This document shows, in pieces, positions 5,912-14,065 of a DNA stretch of 15,112 bases. Position 1 is the stretch's first letter. The number at the start of each line of letters is the position of its first letter. Source of the stretch: JBJEQG01 sp051881635 (GTDB taxonomy: Bacteria > Bacillota > Clostridia > Oscillospirales > Acutalibacteraceae); the NCBI GenBank assembly GCA_051881635.1, contig JBJEQG010000097.1, forward strand, positions 1-15,112. The letters run 5' to 3'. Below the pieces are notes generated by a model. The model was not told the DNA's origin. It did not search any database and saw only the letters and a list, made by a program, of their open reading frames with translations. Both the position numbers and the translations under genes were made by a program.

Positions 5912-7651
5912 ATGGCGTTGGACGGAGTGTTTTTACGGCATATCAAGACTGAACTTGAAGAAAAATTGTTGAACAGTAAAGTTGATAAAATCTATCAGCC
6001 TGCCAAAGATGAGATTATTTTACTTATGAGGGCAAAGGAGGGAAATTTCCGCCTTTTGCTTTCGGTACGGGCAGACAGTCCCCGTATTCATATTACAAAG
6101 GATAACCCCGAAAATCCTCAAACACCGCCCATGCTCTGTATGCTTTTGAGAAAACGGCTGTCGGGAGCCCGTTTGCGGCAAATGCGTCAGCCTTCATTGG
6201 AACGCATTTTAATGTTGGACTTTGAGGGAACAAATGAATTAGGTGACAGAGTCATGATGACTTTGATTATCGAAATTATGGCTCAGTACAGTAATGTTAT
6301 TTTTACGGACGGAGAGGGCATAATTATAGATGCACTGAAAAGGGTTGATGCGTCGATGTCCTCACGGCGTTTGATTTTACCCGGATTAAAATATGAGTTG
6401 CCGCCGCAACAGGATAAATGTTGTATGTTGAATATGACGGCGGAGTGTTTGGTTGAGAAGATGATACAAGCACCTAAAAATCAAGTTTTGTCCAAAGCGG
6501 TTTTAGGGACGGTACAGGGCATTTCTCCCGTCATTGCAAGAGAAGTTGATTTTCTGACAGGGAATGGACAGGATTTATTTTCGCATGAACTGACAGCGGA
6601 AAATAAAAAGCGGCTGACTTTCTTTATGCAGAACATGACGGAAACAGCACAGCGTTGCTCCGGAAAACCGTATATCCTTTTAAATGCGGAGGGCAAGCCG
6701 TTTGATTTTTCATTTATGGATATTACACAGTATGGAAATGGAGCAAAAACCGTTTTGTGTGCGGATTTTTGTACGCTTTTGGATTCTTTCTTTTCCCAAA
6801 GGGACAGCATGGAACGCATGAAATCACGCTCGGCAGATTTGCGACGGGTTGTGAACGGTGCGATTGAGCGTTTGCAAAGAAAGGTTTTGGCACAAGAGGA
6901 AGAATTGAAACAGTGTGCTGACCGTGAGCGGTTTCGTATTTGCGGCGATTTAATACAAGCCAATCTTCATGCGATTGAGAAAGGTGCAATCTCTTGTACG
7001 GTTCAGAATTTCTATGATGAACAGCTTGCGGATATAACGATTGTACTCAACCCCGCATGGACTGCTGCACGAAATGCACAGAAATATTATACCGACTACC
7101 GCAAAGCCAAAACTGCCGAACAGGTTTTGCAAGTGCAAATTAAAAAGGCACAGGAAGAAACAGAATATCTTTCCTCAGTGCTGGATAGTTTGTCAAGAGC
7201 AACAAGCGAAAGAGAATTACAGGAAATCCGCACCGAATTGGAACAACAGAGCGTGGTTCGCAGCAAAGCAAAAGATAAACAGCGGAAACAAAATCTTATG
7301 CCGCCGCTGTCGTTTACCACGCCCACAGGTATGACTGTTTTGGTTGGGCGTAATAATCGGCAAAATGACCAACTTACGCTGAAACAGGCGGATAAAAATG
7401 ATTTGTGGTTTCATACAAAGGATATTCCCGGTTCGCATACCATTCTTTTGACGGGAAATCAAGAGGCAGATGAGGAATCTATACTTTATGCCGCACAGTT
7501 GGCGGCGGCTCACAGCAAAGCTAAAGAGGCAGGCAAAGTACCGGTTGATTATACGAAAGTTCGCTATGTCAGCAAACCACAGGGAGCAAAACCTGGTATG
7601 GTTATTTATGTTAATCAGAAAACGCTTTTTGTAACACCATTGGATTTATAA
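5912..7651 (+). CDS. rqcH: Ribosome quality-control factor RqcH (NFACT family)
   Basis: 579 residues, full length for bacterial NFACT (RqcH, Rqc2 homologue, formerly fibronectin-binding protein A). It binds 50S subunits obstructed by peptidyl-tRNA and recruits alanyl-tRNA to add C-terminal poly-alanine tails that mark stalled chains for degradation. NFACT-N covers about residues 4-180, with KIYQP (26-30), PPMLCMLLRK (72-81) and LERI (96-99). A helix-hairpin-helix part and a long coiled coil (about 300-450) follow. NFACT-R is about 455-579, with DLWFHTKDIPGSH (497-509). At the D97-R98 pair essential in B. subtilis RqcH, this protein has E97-R98. The start ATG has GAGGTG a few bases upstream. 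The esterase gene begins 22 bases after the stop. Confidence 0.93.
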   Translation: MALDGVFLRHIKTELEEKLLNSKVDKIYQPAKDEIILLMRAKEGNFRLLLSVRADSPRIHITKDNPENPQTPPMLCMLLRKRLSGARLRQMRQPSLERILMLDFEGTNELGDRVMMTLIIEIMAQYSNVIFTDGEGIIIDALKRVDASMSSRRLILPGLKYELPPQQDKCCMLNMTAECLVEKMIQAPKNQVLSKAVLGTVQGISPVIAREVDFLTGNGQDLFSHELTAENKKRLTFFMQNMTETAQRCSGKPYILLNAEGKPFDFSFMDITQYGNGAKTVLCADFCTLLDSFFSQRDSMERMKSRSADLRRVVNGAIERLQRKVLAQEEELKQCADRERFRICGDLIQANLHAIEKGAISCTVQNFYDEQLADITIVLNPAWTAARNAQKYYTDYRKAKTAEQVLQVQIKKAQEETEYLSSVLDSLSRATSERELQEIRTELEQQSVVRSKAKDKQRKQNLMPPLSFTTPTGMTVLVGRNNRQNDQLTLKQADKNDLWFHTKDIPGSHTILLTGNQEADEESILYAAQLAAAHSKAKEAGKVPVDYTKVRYVSKPQGAKPGMVIYVNQKTLFVTPLDL

Positions 7652-7673
7652 ATCAGGTAAAGGAGTTTAAGGT

Positions 7674-8597
7674 TTGAAGCAGTTGATTTTAGAGCATATT
7701 TTAAAAACGGCACAGCCGATTATAAGGCTGATTCCGCTTGAAAAACAGCGTTGTGGTCAACGGGAAATACTCAAACATAAACCCCTTTCGCAAAGTGTAT
7801 CTTTTGTTGAGGACAGGCATTTGAATTTCAATGCCGAGTGGATTGTTCCCGAAAAACACCGCTCGGATTATGCGGTTCTGTATATACATGGCGGCGGTTA
7901 CGGTATGGGGGACCTATTGTCATCACGGGCATTGATTGCACCGATTGCAGAGTGTTTGGGAGTGGCAGCGTTTTCGTTTGAATACCGTTTAGCACCTGAA
8001 TATCCCTATCCTGCCGCTTTGGAGGACTGTATAACGGCATATCAATATATGTTGAGTAAGGGGTTTGCGGCGAATAAGATTATTTTTGTCGGGGACTCGG
8101 CAGGTGGCGGATTGGTTTTGGCATTAACCTTAAAAATACGCAAAACATTCGGTAAACCGTGCTGTTTGGTAACACTGTCACCGTGGACGGATTTAACCCA
8201 AACAAGTCTTTCTTACCGTATTCATGAAAAAGATGACCCCATGTTATCGGCAAACTGTTTGAATATGTTGGCACAGGCATATATCGGGGAAAATTCGCCG
8301 CTTAACCCTTATATTTCTCCTGCTTTTGCGAAATATGATGTGGATTTTCCGCCGACACTCATTCAAGTGGGAACACATGAAGTATTATTTGATGATGCAA
8401 AAAATCTGCATAATCATTTAAGAAAAAGCGGTGTTCATTCGGAATTGCAAATTTACCGAAATATGTGGCATATTTTTCATATTTGGAATATCAAGCAGTC
8501 AACAGCCGCTATTAAAAACATTGCGGATTTTGTCAGCCCATTTATATCATGCGGAATTGATGAAAAGAGGGGAGCGGCGTATGGTCAAAGAAAATAA
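7674..8597 (+). CDS. Alpha/beta-hydrolase, hormone-sensitive-lipase (family IV) esterase
   Basis: 307 residues. The family IV oxyanion motif HGGGY is at 72-76 and the nucleophile elbow GDSAGG at 140-145, with S142 as nucleophile. The acid is probably E236 (or D240) in GTHEVLFDD, and the base H266 in MWHIFH. YRLAPEYPYPAALED (104-118) is also typical. Such enzymes hydrolyse acyl or acetyl esters of small alcohols, lipids or sugars; the substrate is unknown here. No signal peptide, so cytoplasmic. Start TTG at 7674 is set by AAAGGAG (7659-7665) eight bases upstream. The last 17 bases overlap the next gene, whose ribosome binding site lies inside this one, suggesting coupled translation. With the next two genes it forms a module apparently unrelated to the ribosome-rescue gene upstream. 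Confidence 0.88.
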   Translation: MKQLILEHILKTAQPIIRLIPLEKQRCGQREILKHKPLSQSVSFVEDRHLNFNAEWIVPEKHRSDYAVLYIHGGGYGMGDLLSSRALIAPIAECLGVAAFSFEYRLAPEYPYPAALEDCITAYQYMLSKGFAANKIIFVGDSAGGGLVLALTLKIRKTFGKPCCLVTLSPWTDLTQTSLSYRIHEKDDPMLSANCLNMLAQAYIGENSPLNPYISPAFAKYDVDFPPTLIQVGTHEVLFDDAKNLHNHLRKSGVHSELQIYRNMWHIFHIWNIKQSTAAIKNIADFVSPFISCGIDEKRGAAYGQRK

Positions 8598-9858
8598 AAG
8601 GTGGTATCGGCTTGATAATGCCGCAAAGATTTATCCCGCCGTCCGTACAAAGAAGTGGTCGGGTAATTTTCGTGTGTCTGTTACGCTCAAAGAGCCTGTG
8701 GACAGTGCCGTTTTACAGCAGGCTTTGGACGATGTTCGGGAAAGAATAGTTAATTTCCGTTTGAGGTTGAAAGCAGGATTTTTTTGGTATTATTTGGAGG
8801 AAACAGACCAAAAAGTTCTTGTGCAGCCGGATACTTCAAGCCCGTGCGGTCGTATCGGCGGAAGGTATAATCGGGAAATGCCATATCGGGTTAAGTATTA
8901 CAGAAACCGTATTGCGGTTGAGTGCTTTCATGTGTTGACGGACGGAACAGGGGGATTGAATTTTCTTAAAACGCTGACCGCCCGTTATTTGTTTTTAAAA
9001 TACGGTATTGATATTCCGTGTGAGTATGGCATTGTTGATTGTTCTGCTGAACCGACAGAGGAGGAAATGGAGGACGCTTTTAAACGCTATGCTCAATTTC
9101 GCACAACAAAAAGTCGAAGTGAATTGAGAGGGTATCATTTCAAGGGAACGGAACTGCCCGATGAACGCACAGATGTTGTGACGGGTGTTATGTCTGTGGC
9201 GGAAGTGCTGAAAAAGTCAAGGTCTTACGGCGTATCATTGACGGAGTTTGTAACCTCGGTTATGGTCAAGGCTTTTATGGATTGTCAGTCCGAAAGCAAA
9301 AAGCGTGTTCTAAGACCGATTAAAATCAGTGTGCCGATTAACCTGAGAAATATTTATCCGAGTGCAACCTTTCGGAATTTTGCATTATATATCAATCCCG
9401 GCATTGAACCAAGATACGGTGATTTTACTCTTGAAGAAATTATGGAGGAAATTCATCATTTCATGCGTATGAATAACAAAGAGAAATATCTGAACGCTAT
9501 AATGTGCAAGAACCTAAGCGATGAATATAATCCTTTTTTGCGGGCAACGCCGTTGTTTATAAAAAATCCGGCTATGTTTTTGGCTTTTAAAAGATATGGA
9601 GAAACGCTTGTATCCTCAACCTTTTCAAATTTGGGAGCGGTTAAAGTGCCAAATATCATGGCGGATTATATTGAGCGTTTTGAATTTATGTTGGGGCGTT
9701 TTATGGCAGGAATGCCGAGTGCCGCCGCCGCAAGTTTTAAAGATGTTTTATGCATAACATGGACCAGCGGCAAGGTTGAAAAAGATGTGGAACGCCGTTT
9801 TTTTACAACGCTTATTAAATTGGGAATTCATGTTAAGATAGAGAGTAATGTTTTATAG
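8581..9858 (+). CDS. Condensation-domain / alcohol O-acetyltransferase-like acyltransferase
   Basis: 425 residues, a stand-alone protein of the CoA-dependent acyltransferase superfamily (chloramphenicol acetyltransferase/condensation fold). The diagnostic HxxxDG motif is HVLTDG (117-122), with H117 the presumed base. VPINLRNIYP (251-260) and SNLGAV (349-354) resemble the second-half motifs of alcohol acetyltransferase and condensation relatives. It should move an acyl group from a thioester (CoA or carrier protein) to a hydroxyl or amine; donor and acceptor are unknown. No signal peptide or membrane segment. ATG 8581 is chosen because AGGGGAG (8568-8574) lies six bases before it. The frame is open further upstream to 8431, but that stretch only shadows the esterase gene. 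A partner esterase before it and a zinc-ribbon membrane protein after it suggest a three-part acylation/deacylation system. Confidence 0.75.
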   Translation: MVKENKRWYRLDNAAKIYPAVRTKKWSGNFRVSVTLKEPVDSAVLQQALDDVRERIVNFRLRLKAGFFWYYLEETDQKVLVQPDTSSPCGRIGGRYNREMPYRVKYYRNRIAVECFHVLTDGTGGLNFLKTLTARYLFLKYGIDIPCEYGIVDCSAEPTEEEMEDAFKRYAQFRTTKSRSELRGYHFKGTELPDERTDVVTGVMSVAEVLKKSRSYGVSLTEFVTSVMVKAFMDCQSESKKRVLRPIKISVPINLRNIYPSATFRNFALYINPGIEPRYGDFTLEEIMEEIHHFMRMNNKEKYLNAIMCKNLSDEYNPFLRATPLFIKNPAMFLAFKRYGETLVSSTFSNLGAVKVPNIMADYIERFEFMLGRFMAGMPSAAAASFKDVLCITWTSGKVEKDVERRFFTTLIKLGIHVKIESNVL

Positions 9859-9870
9859 GGAGGTGGCAAG

Positions 9871-10581
9871 ATGTCTTATTGCGTTCATTGTGGTGTGGAA
9901 TTAGACCCGTCACTCAGCCGATGCCCGTTATGTAAAACGCCTGTAATCAATCCCAATCATAGGGAGGCGGTTGCCGTTCCGACAACTTATCCGCAGGAAA
10001 ATGTATCTGTTGTTATGCGGAAAATGCGGCGAATGACGGCTTTGCTTTTGACAGTGATTTTTTCAATACCGATGTTGGTTTGTCCCCTGTGCGATTTTAT
10101 TATCAATGGGCGGCTGACATGGTCATGTTATGTTATTATATCTATTGCATTTGCGTGGCTGGTGTCCGTACCGCCAATTGTTTTGCGGCATAATACACTT
10201 TTAAAGTGTACATGGATTGACTATTTTTCATGCAATATTCTTTTGATTGTATTAAACATTTTATCCTTGCCAGAACAGAATTGGTATGTGGCATTAGGAT
10301 TGCCGATAACCTCGTTTATTGCATTTGTTATTCTGCTGTTTATTTTTCTTTTTAGAAAATTTGACATACGCCCATTGACGGTTATATCTCTTTCTTTACT
10401 TATGTCGGGTATTCTAAGTGTATGGATTGAATGTTTGTTGATTTCTTACAATCAAATGGAGAATACTCTTATTTGGTCAGTTCCCGTCTTTATTTCCTGT
10501 ACAGCCGTATCCATTCTTCTTTTTATCATATCCCGCATGACACGCTTGCAAGCCCTTATCCGCCGCAAAATGCACTTATAA
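9871..10581 (+). CDS. Zinc-ribbon integral membrane protein (DUF6320-like)
   Basis: 236 residues. The N-terminus is a cytoplasmic-type zinc ribbon, C4-x2-C7 and C18-x2-C21 (YCVHCG, CPLCKTP), followed by a linker to about residue 50. About six hydrophobic segments follow (near 56-77, 85-106, 116-133, 137-161, 167-191 and 198-221), with a basic C-terminal tail. I associate this layout, and its place after an HxxxDG acyltransferase, with DUF6320 in Clostridia; that is from memory, not from a search. No catalytic motif is visible, so it could be a transporter, a membrane anchor for the two enzymes or a sensor. GGGAGGTGG precedes the ATG, 12 bases after the acyltransferase stop. It is the last gene of the operon, before a bidirectional terminator. 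Confidence 0.75.
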   Translation: MSYCVHCGVELDPSLSRCPLCKTPVINPNHREAVAVPTTYPQENVSVVMRKMRRMTALLLTVIFSIPMLVCPLCDFIINGRLTWSCYVIISIAFAWLVSVPPIVLRHNTLLKCTWIDYFSCNILLIVLNILSLPEQNWYVALGLPITSFIAFVILLFIFLFRKFDIRPLTVISLSLLMSGILSVWIECLLISYNQMENTLIWSVPVFISCTAVSILLFIISRMTRLQALIRRKMHL

Positions 10582-10605
10582 GTCAAGGGTTATTTGCCAC
10601 TGATA

Positions 10606-10645
10606 AAAAACCGCTCGTAACGATTTATAGTTACGAACGGTTTTT
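10606..10645. terminator. Bidirectional rho-independent terminator between convergent operons
   Basis: AAAAACCG-C-TCGTAAC (10606-10621) pairs with GTTACGA-A-CGGTTTTT (10630-10645): 15 base pairs with one C/A mismatch and an eight-base loop. A T-rich tail follows on the plus strand (TTTTTATTTT), and the six-A run at 10605-10610 gives a T-run on the minus strand. It can therefore stop both the trmK-DUF6320 operon and the yqzL-recO-mutS2 operon. Confidence 0.92.
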
Positions 10646-10648
10646 ATT

Positions 10649-11581
10649 TTAGGAGTTTTCTTGGGAAGTGCCGTTTTTAAAATCATTCCAATATCCTTTT
10701 AGGGTATCTTCCAATTCGCTCCATTTTTCTTCCAAACCGCTGATTTCATCAGCGTGTTCCTCTTTGAAATCCTCAACATAGGTTTGAAGATTGTCTTTGA
10801 TTTCATTTAGACTGCTTGCTTCATCGGGGTGTTCTTCTTGAAAGTCCTCCATATAATTTTGAAAGTCATCTTTGATTTCATCAATTTTTTCTTTGGCTTG
10901 TTCGGTCCAACCCTCAATGGTTTCCGTAACCTTTTCTTCGATATATTCAATCGCTTCCTGCTTTAAGGCGTTGGTCTTGATATGCAGACCGCCGTTGACA
11001 GAATTTAATTCCAGAATTTTAATGTCAATGGAATTGTACTTAAAATAGGAATTGAAAGAAATGGTGTTCCCGTCGATTGTCAGGAAACTATATGAAGAAA
11101 GAACTTTTTGCAGGATATTGGGAATAAGAAAGTTTGGAATACCTAATTCACCAATTTTCATATCCTGAACTTCAACATAAATTTTTTCTTTTTCGGTGTC
11201 AACAGAAAATTTGATTTTTGAGCAAATGGCAAAATTAGAGCCTTTATATGTAATTTGAAAATACATATTGGCAAAATCGGTGCTATTGTGAATGGCAAGA
11301 TGATTTAAAGTAGCATTCGAGGTCGATTTAGGCAAATTAAGAAAGGCAAAAAGCCATTGGTTGATGTCTTCATCTGGAATGGTTGTTTCTTCGCCTTTCC
11401 ATGCCGCTTTGACAAGTGTATCGGAAATATTGATTGTATTCGAGGTATTCTTTATTGTGTATTTGTCGGCATAGTTATCTTGAAATGCTAAGGTTGTGCA
11501 GACAATCGCTGTGATAACCAGAATACCGACAATTCCCAAAAGAACCCAAAGTGTAATTTTTAAAGCACGATTTTTATTCAA
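10649..11581 (-). CDS. Membrane-anchored YpmS/DUF2140-like protein with duplicated acidic coiled-coil tail
   Basis: 310 residues. One N-terminal membrane segment (about 10-31) with positive residues before it suggests an extracytoplasmic body. Residues 35-205 are beta-rich with KIGELGIPNF (142-151); this resembles YpmS/DUF2140 proteins of Bacillota, whose function is not established. The assignment is tentative. Residues 206-300 are highly charged and probably helical. They contain an exact tandem duplication of 25 residues (233-257 and 258-282), each reading .NEIKD/DEIKD...EDF.EEH.DE. The start is TTG at 11581 with AAGGGGGAG five bases upstream. It lies 34 bases after the mutS2 stop and is probably the last gene of the yqzL-recO-mutS2 transcript, ending at the shared terminator. 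Confidence 0.65.
   Translation of the reverse strand: MNKNRALKITLWVLLGIVGILVITAIVCTTLAFQDNYADKYTIKNTSNTINISDTLVKAAWKGEETTIPDEDINQWLFAFLNLPKSTSNATLNHLAIHNSTDFANMYFQITYKGSNFAICSKIKFSVDTEKEKIYVEVQDMKIGELGIPNFLIPNILQKVLSSYSFLTIDGNTISFNSYFKYNSIDIKILELNSVNGGLHIKTNALKQEAIEYIEEKVTETIEGWTEQAKEKIDEIKDDFQNYMEDFQEEHPDEASSLNEIKDNLQTYVEDFKEEHADEISGLEEKWSELEDTLKGYWNDFKNGTSQENS
10736..10885 (-). repeat. Tandem 75-base coding repeat (two copies) in the YpmS-like gene
   Basis: Bases 10811-10885 and 10736-10810 encode residues 233-257 and 258-282. The copies are clearly alike in DNA as well as protein, with most differences scattered at single bases, so this is a direct duplication rather than convergent coiled-coil composition. 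Confidence 0.8.
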
Positions 11582-11615
11582 AGGAACTCCCCCTTAAAAT
11601 ATACCGCAAAAAGTT

Positions 11616-13976
11616 TTACTTCAATTCAGCAATCGTTACACCGGCCTCGCCCTCGCCATAAACACCCAAACGATAGGAACGAATGGAGGGGTGTTTTTTC
11701 AAGTGGGCTTGAACCTCACGCCGTAAAACACCTGTACCCTTGCCGTGAATAATGGTTAATTGGTGAAATCCCATAAGAATGGCGGAGTCAATCGCTTTAT
11801 CCAAATCCAAAAGGGCTTCTTCGGCGGTTTCGCCACGCAAGTCAACCTCTGTGCTTGCCGTTCTTTGAATGTCACGGCGAACAGTACGCCCAACGGATTG
11901 CTGAGGTTTTTTAATGGTTTCGTTTTTAAGCAGGCGGATATTTTTCATAGGAACACGGGTTTTAATCAAACCTGCCTGTACAGTGACAATTTTGGCGGTT
12001 TCATCGACATCAATGACCGTGCCTTTTTTGTCAATATCGAAAATTAAAACGACATCGCCTTTACGCAGTTTGCGTGGAAGTTGATAATCGTCATTGGCTC
12101 GGTGTTGTATCGGGTCGGCGGCGTTTTCCATGTTGCGAATGGCGGATTTTAATTTCGACTTTTGTTCGTTTTCGGCTTTTTCTTTTTGTTTGCGTAAAGC
12201 CTCAACTTCGTCCAAAACGGTTAATGCCTGTGAGCGTGTTTTTGTAACCAATTCATCAGCCTGACTGTGAGCCTGTGCAAGAATGTTTTTGGCGTCCCGT
12301 TCAGCGTTTTGGCGTTCAGTTTGAGCTTTGGAAAGTTCATTAAGGGCGGATAGTCGGAGTGCTTCCGCCTCTTTCAGCTTTTCTTCCAAAACGGTGCGGT
12401 TTTCTTCAAGTTTGCCGACAACCGCCTCAAAACGGATATTTTCATTTGATACCAATTCCTGTGCGGCATCGACAACCGCACTGTTTAACCCTAAACGCCT
12501 TGAAATTGCAAAAGCGTTGGAGCGTCCCGGAATACCGATTAAAAGACGGTAAGTTGGGCGTAAAGTGGTAACATCAAACTCACAGCAGCCGTTTTCAACA
12601 CCGTTTGTTTCAATCGCATAGCTCTTCAATTCAGCATAGTGGGTTGTGGCAATAACCTTTGCTCCCTGACGGCGAAGTTGTTCCAAAATGGAAATGGCAA
12701 GAGCCGCACCTTCAACAGGGTCTGTACCCGTACAAAGTTCATCGAGGAGAACAAGGCTGTTTTCGTCAGCGGTTTCCATGATTTTTACAAGGTTGACGAT
12801 ATGGGAGGAAAAGGTTGAGAGGGATTGTTCAATACTTTGTTCGTCACCGATGTCGGCTAAAATATGACTGAAAAATGAAAGCTCGCTGTTGTCAGCAGCA
12901 GGAATCATCAATCCGTACATTGACATAAGTGAAAACAAGCCAACGGTTTTAAGCGATACAGTTTTGCCGCCTGTGTTTGGACCTGTAATGACCAAAGTGT
13001 CAAAGTGTGTGCCGAGTTCAATATCAGTCGGAACAACCTTGTCGGTGTCGATTAAGGGGTGGCGGGCTTTTTTGATGTTAATTCTGCCGTTGTTATTCAA
13101 AATCGGCAAAGAGGCTTTCATTTTATATGCCAAATTGGCTTTGGCAAAGATTAAATCGAGTTCGGTTAAAATGCGATAGCTGTTAATGATACTGTCGGCA
13201 TAACCGCCACATTGTGCGGAAAGTTCTGCCAGAATACGCTCGATTTCAGCCTGTTCCTTAGACTGCAAAACCTTGATATCATTGTTTGCCTCAACAACGC
13301 TCATCGGTTCAATAAAAACAGTGGCATGGCTTGCAGAAGTGTCATGAACCAAACCGGCAATTTGGGAACGAAATTCGGCTTTGACGGGGATAACATACCG
13401 TCCTCCACGAATGGTGACAAGGTTATCCTGCAAGTATTTTTGCTGTTCAGAAGAACGCAGGATTTTGTCAAGCTGTTCACGAATACGAGCGGCGGCGGCA
13501 GACATTTTGCGGCGAATAGTCGCCAATTCGGGAGAGGCGTGGTCGGCAATTTCATCTTCCGAAAGAATGATATTGCGGATTTTTTCCTCCAAGAATTTAT
13601 TAGGGGCTAACATATAAAAACGACTGTCCAATACCGTTTGTACAGATGCACTTTTACTTCTCCAATCCACAGTGGTGCGAATTGTATGGAGAACGGACGC
13701 AATGCGTAAAAGTTCCAAAGGAGTGAGAATAGCCCCTGCCTGAGCACGGCGGAGGGCGTTTGTCATGTTTTGAATACCGCCGAGAGAGGGCGAGCCAAAA
13801 CGCCCGATTAAGGCGTGGGCATCGTATGTTTCCTGTAAAAGGAGTTGAGCCTCTTCAAGTGTGGCGGCGGGAGCGAGATTTTCAGCGTTGGTTTTGGTAT
13901 CGGGCAAAGCTGCCTCTGACGCCAAAAGTGCCAAAACGCTGTGCAGTCCCACAGATGTGTAATTTTTATTTTCCAT
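11616..13976 (-). CDS. mutS2: MutS2 (RqcU): ATPase/Smr protein that resolves collided ribosomes
   Basis: 786 residues, full length. An N-terminal core/lever region (1-320) lacks the mismatch-recognition domain of MutS. The ATPase has Walker A GPNTGGKT (332-339), the signature region STFSSH (387-392), Walker B LVLLDE (D412, E413) and THYAEL (445-450). A long coiled coil covers about 515-620, a KOW-like segment about 635-685, and a C-terminal Smr nuclease domain 710-786 with VDLRG (711-715) and HGKGTG (744-749). MutS2 was first described as suppressing recombination; in B. subtilis it senses collided ribosomes and splits them, feeding the RqcH pathway. Helicobacter and Thermus homologues show nuclease activity. 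Start ATG at 13976 has AAGGA (13987-13983) six bases upstream. It follows recO by 72 bases, probably on the same transcript. Confidence 0.95.
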   Translation of the reverse strand: MENKNYTSVGLHSVLALLASEAALPDTKTNAENLAPAATLEEAQLLLQETYDAHALIGRFGSPSLGGIQNMTNALRRAQAGAILTPLELLRIASVLHTIRTTVDWRSKSASVQTVLDSRFYMLAPNKFLEEKIRNIILSEDEIADHASPELATIRRKMSAAAARIREQLDKILRSSEQQKYLQDNLVTIRGGRYVIPVKAEFRSQIAGLVHDTSASHATVFIEPMSVVEANNDIKVLQSKEQAEIERILAELSAQCGGYADSIINSYRILTELDLIFAKANLAYKMKASLPILNNNGRINIKKARHPLIDTDKVVPTDIELGTHFDTLVITGPNTGGKTVSLKTVGLFSLMSMYGLMIPAADNSELSFFSHILADIGDEQSIEQSLSTFSSHIVNLVKIMETADENSLVLLDELCTGTDPVEGAALAISILEQLRRQGAKVIATTHYAELKSYAIETNGVENGCCEFDVTTLRPTYRLLIGIPGRSNAFAISRRLGLNSAVVDAAQELVSNENIRFEAVVGKLEENRTVLEEKLKEAEALRLSALNELSKAQTERQNAERDAKNILAQAHSQADELVTKTRSQALTVLDEVEALRKQKEKAENEQKSKLKSAIRNMENAADPIQHRANDDYQLPRKLRKGDVVLIFDIDKKGTVIDVDETAKIVTVQAGLIKTRVPMKNIRLLKNETIKKPQQSVGRTVRRDIQRTASTEVDLRGETAEEALLDLDKAIDSAILMGFHQLTIIHGKGTGVLRREVQAHLKKHPSIRSYRLGVYGEGEAGVTIAELK

Positions 13977-14028
13977 AGATATTCCTTACCTTATAAGTTA
14001 CAAGTGATTTTTTCGTTTAATAAGCAAT

Positions 14029-14065
14029 AGCCGCCAAGTGTATCAAAATTATACATTAGGCGGCT
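14029..14065 (-). other. Hairpin spanning the recO stop codon
   Basis: AGCCGCC (14029-14035) pairs with GGCGGCT (14059-14065), with an inner TGTAT/ATACA stem. The recO stop codon (14051-14049) is in the loop region. There is no T-run after it on the minus strand, so it is more likely an mRNA-stabilising or attenuating hairpin between recO and mutS2 than a full terminator. Confidence 0.45.

Noticed and set aside
8431..8580. N-terminal extension of the acyltransferase by 50 residues
   Set aside because: It lies wholly within the esterase gene in another frame, has no family character, and a good ribosome binding site precedes ATG 8581.
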